Shown piece after piece: positions 31,622 through 43,200 of a stretch of 64,000 nucleotides of DNA. The first letter of the stretch is position 1. Each line of letters begins with the position of its first letter. The notes under the pieces are model-generated. The model ran no database searches and had not been told where the DNA came from. It saw nothing but the letters and a program-made list of their open reading frames with translations. Source of the stretch: Pectinophora gossypiella (taxonomy: Eukaryota > Arthropoda > Insecta > Lepidoptera > Gelechiidae). The position numbers and the translations under genes were made by a program. The stretch is taken from the NCBI RefSeq assembly GCF_024362695.1, contig NC_065429.1:1954501-2018500 (forward strand), given 5' to 3'.

Positions 31622-32865
31622 CCTAGAGACGCACTGACGTCACTAAGAGATACATCGACTACACTAGAAATGCACCGACTACACTAGAAATGCACCGACT
31701 ACACTAGAGATGCACCGATTACACCAGAGTTGTACCGACTGGACTAGACTTATACCGACTAGACTAGAGATGCACCGTCTACACTAGAGTTGTACCGACT
31801 AGACAAGGGATGCACCGACTACACTAGAGATGCACCGACTACACTAGAGATGCACCGACTACACTAGAGATGCACCGACTACACTAGAGATGCACCGACT
31901 ACACTAGAGATGCACCGACTACACTAGAGATGCACCGACTACACTAGAGATGCACCGACTACACTAGAGATGCACCGTCTACACTAGAGATGCACCGACT
32001 ACACTAGAGATGCACCGACTACACTAGAGATGCACCGACTACACTAGAGATGCACCGACTACACTAGAGATGCACCGACTACACTAGAGATGCACCGACT
32101 ACACTAGAGATGCACCGATTACACCAGAGTTGTACCGACTGGACTAGACTTATACCGACTAGACTAGAGATGCACCGTCTACACTAGAGTTGTACCGACT
32201 AGACAAGGGATGCACCGACTACACTACAGATGCACCTACTACACTAGAGATGCACCGATTACACCAGAGTTGTACCGACTGGACTAGACTTATACCGACT
32301 AGACTAGAGATGCACCGTCTACACTAGAGATGCACCGACTACACTAGAGATGCACCGACTACACTACAGATGCACCGACTACACTAGAGATGCACCGACT
32401 ACACTAGAGATGCACCGACTACACTAGAGATGCACCGACTACACTAGAGATGCACCGACTACACTAGAGATGCACCGACTACACTAGAGATGCACCGACT
32501 ACACTAGAGATGCACCGACTACACTAGAGATGCACCGACTACACTAGAGATGCACCGACTACACTAGAGATGCACCGTCTACACTAGAGATGCACCGACT
32601 ACACTAGAGATGCACCGACTACACTACAGATGCACCGACTACACTAGAGATGCACCGACTACACTAGAGATGCACCGACTACACTAGAGATGCACCGACT
32701 ACACTAGAGATGCACCGACTACACTAGAGATGCACCGACTACACTAGAGATGCACCGACTACACTAAGAGACGCACAGTCGGTGCATCTCGGTGGGTGGT
32801 AGATGGTTTAGTGTAGTCGACACTAAGAGATGCACTGACTACACTGAGATGCACTAGTCTCTTTC
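31622..32865. repeat. 20-bp satellite array (about 56 core monomers)
   Basis: Monomer GACTACACTAGAGATGCACC. The core 31650-32769 stays in strict 20-base register. Blocks of variant monomers (with tgtaccgact, tataccgact, agacaaggga) recur in the same order at about 31711-31820, 32111-32210 and 32251-32330, showing higher-order copying. The edges are decayed, and at 32772-32795 a piece appears inverted (gtcggtgcatctc). Confidence 0.95.
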
Positions 32866-33468
32866 GTCCCACCTTGGACACTTCAACAAAAATCTCTTAC
32901 CTCCCCTAACAGCTTATTTCCTTATTGAACGTGTAGCAATTTATTCCAGGAAACCTCAACAAAACCGACTTCCGTGTTCCTATCTGTTATAATTCAATTG
33001 CACAAACGTAATTAAAGATAATAAAATCAGCACATAAGCTATGTTTAAGTCCCATGTGATAGACCGGGCACAAATCATGGAAACCACGTGATATCAATGG
33101 GACTTTCCAATCGACGTTCCCCAAACACACGATAGATGGCGTTGTTCACTTAACGTGATAATTACCTATTTTCTCATCGCTGGGGTACATAACTATTCAA
33201 AAATTTTAATGTAATGGCAGAAGCATAAATAAAACTAATTGTTGCTTGATATTTGGATCACATTATGTATAGAATGATGTTGCTACCTATATTGCTTCTC
33301 TTTATTTTGATTAGAATAATAATGGGTGGAATTTATAATTGTACCTTGGTGTAATAAAAAGGGTCATCATTTATACCCAAAAACAAAGACAAAAAGATGC
33401 ATATTGTCTGTTATCCATGAAATTAGTTAAACGAAGAAAAAACTTAACAAAGTCATCTATCGTGTCTA

Positions 33469-33853
33469 ACGCCCCGATTCCTGCAGACACCTCCTAATTT
33501 TACTTTGTTATACCTGTCATTTTCTTATCCGCCGAAAAGGAAAGGGGCGGATGATTGACAGCTCTTAATTTTAGGAAGAATTAGTAAATTATTAAACTTG
33601 GAAGAATTAGTAAACCCGGGAGAATCAAAAAGGTATCTCGCTTGTATAGTATGCTTACCGTTTGACATGTGCTGTCAACTTAATTCTGTCGGGTTATCAG
33701 TCAATGCAAAATTTTTATACGGTTTTAGATTTGTGCTTAAAATTGACGTGTGTTCCATAAATTTTATGCTTGTCGATTACCCGTCCCTTTCCTTTTCGGC
33801 GGATAAGAAAATAACAGATATAACTTAATATAAAATTAGATGGTGTTTACAGG
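33469..33853. mobile_element. foldback MITE family K, full copy
   Basis: Left arm cccgattcctgcagacacct, right arm ending agatggtgtttacaggaatt; about 80% like 17130-17490 over its length. Confidence 0.65.
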
Positions 33854-33855
33854 AA

Positions 33856-33995
33856 TTAGTAAACTAATCTCAGCTTCGAGACTGCCTTCGAGATCATGTC
33901 ACTGTGACAATAATAATTCTCATATAAAAACAGGGACTTGAGCGTGATCTTGAGGGCAGTCTCAGCTGAGATTCGTTTATTAATACCACCCTAAG
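33856..33995. mobile_element. foldback MITE family T9
   Basis: Arms aaactaatctcagct... and ...agctgagattcgtttattaa around aaaaacagggacttgagc. A second copy is at 34681-34829, and a half copy at 47078-47122. Confidence 0.6.
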
Positions 33996-34059
33996 TCTCA
34001 CGTTCTCCGAGGGCTATCACGGATTCAAAAAGATAATGCGAAATACTAATTGGAAAACA

Positions 34060-34212
34060 ATCTGATTATATCTTAACACATGTATCGGTTATCATAAATC
34101 GTAGATAGGACGTAGCACAGAGCGACCACAACGCGAAATGGTAGTTGTGTTCGCGTCTTACCACTGCACTGAAGAATACGCAAGAAATAATTACTGTTAC
34201 CTATATATTTAA
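34060..34212 (+). promoter_or_regulatory. candidate promoter and 5' UTR of the peritrophin gene
   Basis: A weak TATA-like attatatctta (34065-34075) and two GATA-type words (TTATCA at 34089, AGATAG at 34103) lie upstream of the proposed start ATG at 34213. An upstream ATG at 34138 opens a short frame. GATA factors drive many insect midgut genes, but this is motif-level inference. Confidence 0.3.
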
Positions 34213-34216
34213 ATGG
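34213..34216 (+). CDS. proposed four-base first coding exon of the peritrophin gene
   Basis: ATGG followed directly by donor GTAAGT (34217). Exon 2 needs a start codon plus one base in phase 1, and joining gives Met-Ala-Ile-Phe-Phe-Phe. Tiny first coding exons are usual in insect cuticle and peritrophin genes. The implied first intron is 4.3 kb. Another start further upstream is possible. Confidence 0.5.
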
Positions 34217-37200
34217 GTAAGTAGGTACCTACCTTTTTAACCCTTTCACGGACAGAGACCATGGGTCATAATAGGTTCAAATTCAAAAATATCTTTATTC
34301 AGTAGGTAACATAGTTACACTTTGAATCGTCAATTTTTACATAACGAACGTCTCATCCGCCTAAAACTACTGCAGCTTCTCACAACCTGTATAGCCGGGG
34401 AAAAGAAGCTGCACGAAAAACCTCGGCACAGGGCCCTAGATGTTCTTTAAAAAAAAAAAGATGGTCACCTTGGAATCGGAACGTCCGTAGACGTTCTGTC
34501 CTTGAAAGTGTTAAATCATAATCTCCCTACCGTTTCTCATAGGGTCCGCTTACCTGAAGGTGACAGGTCCGATTTCTTACTTTACCACAGTTCGCTCAGT
34601 CGTTACAGACTGCGATACGGTTCACCTATCACGTTGGTCTAACAGAAAGCTCGGTGAAGTGTGGGTACTTACTACTTAGGATGGTATTTATAAACAAATC
34701 TCAGCTGAGACTGCCCTCAAGATCGCATGATCTTCAGCATTCAAGTCCCTGTTTTTCTATAAGAACTTTCACATTGACATGATCTTGAGGGCAGTCTCAA
34801 AGCTGAGATTAGTTTATTAATACCACCCTTAGTTTGTTTATCTTGCGATGGATGTACGGCCACGAGCATTAATACAAATTTTGACAAATTGAACTGTAAG
34901 TCTTATCATCACCAGCCCATTAACGTCCCCACTGCTGGGGCACGGGCCTTCCCTATGGATGGAGATCGGGCCTTAAATCACCACGCGGGCCCAGTACGGA
35001 TTGGTGGTTATTAACGACTGCTAATGCAGCCGGGACTAACGGCTTAACGTGCCTTCCGAAGCACGGAGGAGCTCGAGATGAAAACTTTTTAAACTGAACT
35101 TTTGAACTGTAAGTCTCACTAAATGTCAAATATGTTAGTGCGACAGAGTCCTAAAGTGGGTACATTATATTGCTCATGACTGTACATCTGACTACCCCAA
35201 TAAAGGACTTTCCAGGCTAAGTCCCCCAGAAAAATATATAGATAGCCTTGTACAGAGCCTTCGTTTAACATTCTAATTTCACGGATAATAGACATAATGC
35301 ATCTTTTGTCTTTGTTTTTGGGTATAAATGATGACCCTTGTTATTACACCCAAGCGCAACATATCTCCCACCCATTATTATTCTGATCAAAATAAAGAGA
35401 AGCAATATAGGTAGCAACATAATTCTGTAAAACATCTGATACAAATATCAAACAAAAAATATTTTTATAAATATGCCTTTGCCATAACATTATATTTTTG
35501 AATAATAATAATTATGTAGGTAGGTAAGTAAGGTCATTTTGTCAACCCAAGTCTCATCCACTGGTTTTGAACCGTGGTCCAGTGGTTGAGCGTTGGGCTC
35601 ACGACCGGGAGGCCCCAGATTCGAATCCTGGTGGGGACATATCAAAAAATCACTTAGATCCCTAGTTTGGTTAGGACATTACAGGCTGATCATCTGATTG
35701 TCCGAAAGTAAGATGATTCGGGCTTCGGAAGGCACGGTAAGCCGTCGGTCCCGCTTATATGAGGCATGTCAGACCAGGGTTGATGACGTTGGTAATGCAC
35801 CTCACAACCCACACGATAAGATTAGTTTAGGTCACATATCTACTTCAAAAACGTATTTCTCAGGAAGATAGGTCTCGTGAGATGAACTTATTTTTGTTAG
35901 ACTATTCGAATTCGTTTTCGAATTAATGTTTGAATAATAAATGATAATCAATTTTTTTTGACGTGGCTTATTGTAGATTTAGGTATAGGTAGGAATTCCT
36001 GTTCGGCGCGTCTTTGTCGCGGGGGTGGGTGCCTCTTACTTAAGCAGGCCGGAGTGAGTGGCTGAGTTCGGATAGGGACCCAGACCTACGGGGTATAACG
36101 TGACCTCAACGGCTGCAGAGGCGGAGATGGGAGCCATCGGTATCGGCAGGACGGAAGGGGCAAGTCACAGAGACTGTAACCTGGAACTTGACAGAGGGCA
36201 GCAGTAACTGTCAGTACTAACTATTCAGAGGCGAAGGACAGGAGCCCTAGTGTGGGTTTGAAATAGACAACTTTGTGCGCCTTCCCACTTGCGTCAAACA
36301 GAGTATTACTGCGGGGCGAAATGCAAGAGGAAAACCACTGCCCTATTTGTCCCTAAAAAGTGTGGCTCTTAATAATTATGAACGCTCAACCACTGGACTA
36401 CAGAGGCCGTTACCAACTCACATCCTTGACTTTGAAATTAACGTCATAACAATGTTGTGGTAATGACAACAATTTGTAAAGGAATGACGAACACTGATTT
36501 TGTATCGATAAGTACTAGATATTATAAAGAAAAATGTTGTATTCAGATAACGCTATCAAACACCATCTGAACACTACTACATTACGCTGATTTATATTGT
36601 AAATTCTTAATTATTTAAATAATGGTGCTGATTCCTGTAGACACAATCTAAATTTATTTTAAGTCATACCTGTCATTTTCTTACCCCCCCCGAAAAGGAA
36701 AGGGACGGATAATCGACAGTCATAAAAGGGATTTGTTTCATAAATGTGCACCTAGGAGAACATTTATGAAACAAATAAAAGAAAAGGTGCAGGTCGTGTC
36801 GTATCAGGAGGTGAAGGATTTAGGGGGAAAAATAGAGGAATGGCGATTGCTCCACCGACAAGAGCGCAGCTCTTAAATAGAGAGAGAGAAAATTTATCGA
36901 ACACACGTCAATTTGAAGCACAAATCTAAAACAACCCTATAAAAAAATGCATTGCATAATAAACCGACAGAGTCAAGACAGCACCTCAAACGGTTTGCAT
37001 ACCAGCGTGATACCTGTTTTATTCGCCCGGGTTATTCATTCATTTACGCATTCTTCCTAAAATTAAGAGCTGTCAATCATCCGTCCCTTTCCTTTTCGGT
37101 GGATAAGAAAATGACAGGTATAACTTAAAATAAAATTAGGAGGTGTCTGCAGGAATCGGAGCCAATGTTTTACATTATCAAATATACTTTCACCTGACTA

Positions 37201-40200
37201 ACATCAGTATTCAAAGAAAGTTCACTCGTCTCTTCCTCCACTGGACTCGGCCTCAGCTGAACATTTTGGTATTTCAAGTTCTCATTTACGCCCTCGACTT
37301 GAGGACTTTACTCACTGGAGTCGAGCATATCATACTGCCAACTTAACAATACGAAAATAATGGCGTCATGGAGTAAACTGGTAAGGCGAATTACCAGCCT
37401 CATCAACCCTGGTGTCAGGGTTATTATTGAGCCGCTAAAGGCCCCTGACATGGCTCATGTAACGATTACTCACTTACATCAGTAAGTAAGTAGTGACCGG
37501 GACCAACGGCTTAACGTGCCTTCCGAAGCACGGATCATCTTACTGACAATCAGATGATCAGCCTGTAATGTCCTAACCAAAGTAGGGATCACAAAGTGAT
37601 TTTTGTGATATGTCCCCACCGGGATTCGAACCCGGGACCTCCGGATCGTGAGTCCAGCGCTCAACCACTGGGCCACAGAGGCACGTAGTTGGAGTAATAA
37701 AGATGTTTTAATAATCGATTACTAATTTAGATACGCATCATTTAATCCATGTTGCAATGTGCCAAATGATAACAGCTGTAGTTTCCGAGTATTCTAAGCT
37801 GATGTCGTCATTTCAATATCGAAACATGATCACTCACAAACAATTTAATGATAAGGATAGAATAACTCATCATCATCAGCCCATTAGCGTACCCACTGCT
37901 GGGGCACGGGCCTTCCCTATGGATCGCAGCGGTTAACGCGCTCGGTCTGCGATTGTGAAGTTAAGCAACTTTCGCAAAGGCCGGTCATAGGATGGGTGAC
38001 CACAAAAAAAATAAAGTTTTCATGTCGAGCTCCTCCGTGCTTCGGAAGGCACGTTAAGCCGTTGGTCCCGGCTGCATTAGCAGTTTTTAATAACCATCAA
38101 TCCAATCCGCACTGGGCCCGCGTGGTGGTTTAAGGCCCGATCTCCCTATCCATCCATAGGCAAGGCCCGTGCCCCAGCAGTGGGGACGTTAATGGGCTGA
38201 TGATGATGATGACACAATAGGTCAAGGTTAATCGGAGATGTCCTCAGGAAAGGTTTAATACTACTCTGAACCGACGTGTATGAAGCGATTGATGAATGTG
38301 GAGGAAGCAAGAGAAGTGTGTCAGGATCGAAGCAAATGGAATTCTATAGTCTCTGCTTACCCCGGTGGGAAATAGGCGTGAATTTATGTATGTATGTAGA
38401 AGGTTACACGAAGGCAAATCTGCACAGCACCATCTATATTGTTTTCGGGGAACATAGCCTGGATATTCCCTCATTGGTTTTAAACCGGCTAAATTATCTA
38501 TCAATGTTTTCCAGCGATATTCTTCTTTCTACTGCTGTTCGGTTTGTCATCCGCCTCCTACCTCCCGAACGGCTGCCCGGAAGACCCTCACATCCACCTG
38601 CTGCTCCCCCACGAGACTGACTGCACCAAGTTCTACTACTGCGTTCACGGCGAGAAACACCTTCGACAATGTAGCGGGGGGCTGTACTTCGATCCTGTTT
38701 ATCAGGTTAGTGTTATAATAATATGTAGTGTAGAGCTTCTTCTCGTCTCGTCGTCGTCTTTATAGGCCCTTTTTACGCAGGAACGAAAAGTCACAGGTAC
38801 ATTAAGATAAACTAAGTACCCACATCTCACAGAGCATTCTGTTAGACCAACATGGTGGTGAGTGTACTGAAAACCGCCCTTGAGATAAATTAATAACTCA
38901 TTGTTGCATGTCCGGTCCCAGGGTCCGAACCGGTGCTCCCCTTTCGAGAAGCAAGCCGATGTCCCACAGAACCACAATGACTCTTGCTATGTTATGTTAA
39001 AAATTACATAAACATTATTTTCCAGGTTTGCAACTGGCCTCAAAATGTAGACTGCCAACCGACACACGTAACAACAGAGTCGGTTACAACAACAGAAAAT
39101 GAAGTAGCAACTACAGAAAAAACAACAGACACAACAACAAATTATCTGACGACCACCGAAAGTTCGGTTACAACAGATAGAAATGAGGAAAGCACTGAAA
39201 TAATAACACCAGAACAACCAACAGCAGAACCAACAACCAAGGAATCAACAACAGTAGAACCAACAACCGAAGAATCAACAACAGTAGAACCGACAACCAA
39301 GGAATCAACAACAGTTGAACCAACAACAGAAAATCCTACAACAGTAGAACCAACAACCGAGGAATCAACAACCGAGCAATCAACAACAGTAGAACCCACA
39401 ACCGAGGAATCAACAACAGTAGAACCAACAACAGCAGAACCATCAACCGAAGAATCAACAACAGTAGAACCGACAACCGAGGAATCAACAACAGTTGAAC
39501 CAACAACAGAAAATCCTACAACAGTAGAACCAACAACCGAGGAATCAACAACCGAGCAATCAACAACAGTAGAACCAACAACCGAGGAATCACCAACCGA
39601 GGAACCAACAACAGTTGAACCAACTACAGCTACTACTGAAATGACAATTGATTCTGAAGGAACAACTATAGAAGTGTCAACTGTAACAGAACCTACCACG
39701 AATGAGAGTGAAAGTTCAAATGAAAGTAGAGACGTCGAAAGTTCCCGAGAACCAGCATTAACAACAGAAAGAACAGTACCGACAACAGAACAACAGCCCG
39801 AGACCCCCGCTATCTGTCCTCCAGGGTTCATCGGCAACGTGCCGCATCCTGAGCGATGTGACTCATACTTCTTGTGTTCAGGATGGGAGCCCATACAGCT
39901 GTTCTGTGCGCCGGGACTTGAGTTCGATGCTGCGTTACAAGTGAGTTTTCTGTAGAAATGTATTTGTTCAAGTATCCGATTTGAAAGAAAACTCGTTAGC
40001 CTTGCAAATAATATAATCGAAAAATAATTTGTCCTTAATGTAGATTATGTCTATTGAGCAATATGGGCCAATTCCTAAGAATTCAGTCAGATTTTACAAT
40101 ATCAGTCAGAAATGTGTGTTTTAGATATGCGTAGCAATAGCGGAAGGAGGCTGTAACTGGCAGAACGGTCAACTAACGTCAACAACGACTCATCCGTCAA

Positions 40201-43200
40201 CTGACGAAGAATCAACAACAACAATAACAGAAGAAGAAACAACGACAGAGCCAGCAACAGAGCTAACAACAGAAACAACAGTGCCGACAACAGAACAACA
40301 GCCCGAGACCCCCACTATCTGTCCTCCAGGGTTTGTCGGCAACGTGCCGCATCCGGAGCGATGTGACTCGTACTTCTTGTGTTCAGGATGGGAGTCCATA
40401 CAGCTGTTCTGCGCGCCGGGACTAGAGTTCGATGCTACGTTACAAGTGAGTTTGAATTAAAATTTGTTTCTGTCCAAGGATCCGATTTGAAAGAACAGGC
40501 GTTTTCCTTGCAAATAATTAAAATTAATTTGCTTTTAATAAAGACTATGTAAGTATATTACACAATATAGGTCATCAATTAATTGTTTCCCACCATTATA
40601 TTTCTTTAATTCTTAAAAGTGTGATACAATTGGCTTCTGCTAATTGCTAAGAATTAAGTCAGATTTTGCAATATCAGTCACAAATGTGTGTTTTAGATAT
40701 GCGTAGCAATAGCGGAAGGAGGCTGTAACTGGCAGAACGGCCAACTAACGTCGACATCGACTCATCCGTCAACTGACGAAGAATCAACAACAACAACAAC
40801 AGATGAACAAACAGTACTCACCACTGAAACACCAACTACAAGCGAGGCCCCAATGACAGAGCTAACAACCGAAACAACCCCATTGACAACAGAACAACAG
40901 CCGGAGACCCCCGCTATCTGTCCTCCAGGGTTCATCGGCAACGTGCCGCATCCGGAGCGATGTGACTCGTACTTCTTGTGTTCAGGATGGGAGCCCATAC
41001 AGCTGTTCTGTGCGCCGGGACTTGAGTTCGATGCTGCGTTACAAGTGAGTTTTTGTTCAAATATATTTCTGCTCAAGTAATCGGTTATAAGAAAAGGCAC
41101 TTGCCGTGCAAATAAATAATCGAAGACAAATTTGCCAATAAGTTGAGCAACATGAACATCTGATAAATTACATCGAACTAGGTTTTACAATATTAGTCAA
41201 AAATGTGTTTCAGATATGCGTAGCAATAGCGGAAGGAGGATGTAACTGGCAGAATGGTCAACTAACGTCGACAACAACTCATACTACAACTGAACAAGAA
41301 TCGACAACAACAACAACAGAAGATCAAACAGTACCCACCACTGAAACAACAACTGCAAGCGAGGCCCCAGTGACAGGGCTAACAACAGAAACAACTCTGT
41401 CAACAACAGAACAACAGCCCGAGACCCCCGCTATCTGTCCTCCAGGGTTCATCGGCAACGTGCCGCATCCGGAGCGATGTGACTCGTACTTCTTGTGTTC
41501 AGGATGGGAGCCCATACAGCTGTTCTGTGCGCCGGGACTAGAGTTTGATGCTGACCTACAAGTGAGTTTTTGTTCAAATATATTTCTGCTCAAGTAACCG
41601 GTCTTTAGAAAAGGCGCTTGCCATGCAAATAAAATAATCGAAGACTAATTTGCCTTTACTAAAGATTTTGTCTATTGAGTTGAGCAACATGAACATCCGC
41701 TAAATTATATCGAACCAGGTTTTACAATATTGGTCAAAAATGTATTTTAGATATGCGTAGCAATAGCGGAAGGAGGATGTAACTGGCAGAACGGTCAACT
41801 AACGTCAACAACGATTCATCCGTCAACTGACGAAGAATCGACAACAAGAACAACAGAAGAACAAACAGTGTCCACTACTGAATCACAAACTACAAGCGAG
41901 GCCCCAGTGACAGACCTAACAACAGAAACAACTCTGTCGACAACAGAAGGACCGATAACAATAACAACAGATGTACCAACAACAGTAACAATAGAAGAAC
42001 AAACATTATCCACCACTGAATCACAAGCAACAACAGATGAGCCAGCAACAGAGCTAACAACAGAAGACAAAGAATCGACAACAGAAAAACAGCCTGAGAC
42101 CTCCGCTATCTGTCCTCCAGGGTTCATCGGCAACGTGCCGCATCCTGAGCGATGTGACTCGTACTTCTTGTGTTCAGGATGGGAGCCCATACAGCTGTTC
42201 TGTGCGCCGGGACTAGAGTTCGATGCTGCGTTACAAGTGAGTTACATATTCAAACTTTTATTTATTAATTAAAATCCTAAACATAAAACTACCAGTTGGT
42301 ACATTGAAAAACCTTAACAAATTATTCAAAATGGATACTTTTTTCAGACATGCGTAGCAATAGCGGAAGGAGGTTGCAACTGGCAGAACGGTCAATTGAC
42401 GTCAACCACTGCTGAACCTTCAACTGACGGAGATTTGACGACGACAGAATTTACATCGGAAGTATCTACTACTACTACTGATGAACAAACAGTATCAACC
42501 ACTGAATCACAAACAGCAACAGAAGTATCAGTAACCGAAACAACAATTACCACTATAACAGAAGATCTAACAACCACAACAGAAGAACCAGAAACCATAA
42601 CTACCACAACAAAAGATACAACTATAACAACAGAAGTATCAACAACAATTACTGATGAACAGACAGCAACAAACACTGATTCTGTAGGGACATCCACAGA
42701 GCTATCAACAGAAAAAACAGTAACTACAACAGAACAACAGCCCGAGACCCCCGCTATCTGTCCGCCAGGGTTCATTGGCAACGTGCCGCATCCGGAGCGA
42801 TGTGACTCGTACTTCTTGTGTTCAGGGTGGGAGCCCATACAGCTGTTCTGTGCGCCGGGACTTGAGTTCGATGCTGCGTTACAAGTGAGTTTTGTGTTAA
42901 AATATATATATTTTTGTTAAATAATTAATATGTCCAGTTGGTACATTAAAAAGCCTCAACTAAATATTGAAAATGGTTACTTTTCAGACATGCGTTGCAA
43001 TAGCGGAAGGAGGTTGCAACTGGCAGAACGGTCAATTGACGTCAACCACTGCTGAACCTTCAACTGACGGAGATTTGACGACGACAGAATTTACATCGGA
43101 AGTGTCTACTATTACTACTGATAAACAAACTGTAGCAACCACTGAATCGCAAACAGAAGACTCAGTAACCGAAACAACAGAAGAAACCACTGATGATATA

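Noticed and set aside
31622..32865. The regular array resembles a CRISPR array.
   Set aside because: There are no unique spacers, the monomers are contiguous and the context is an animal genome.
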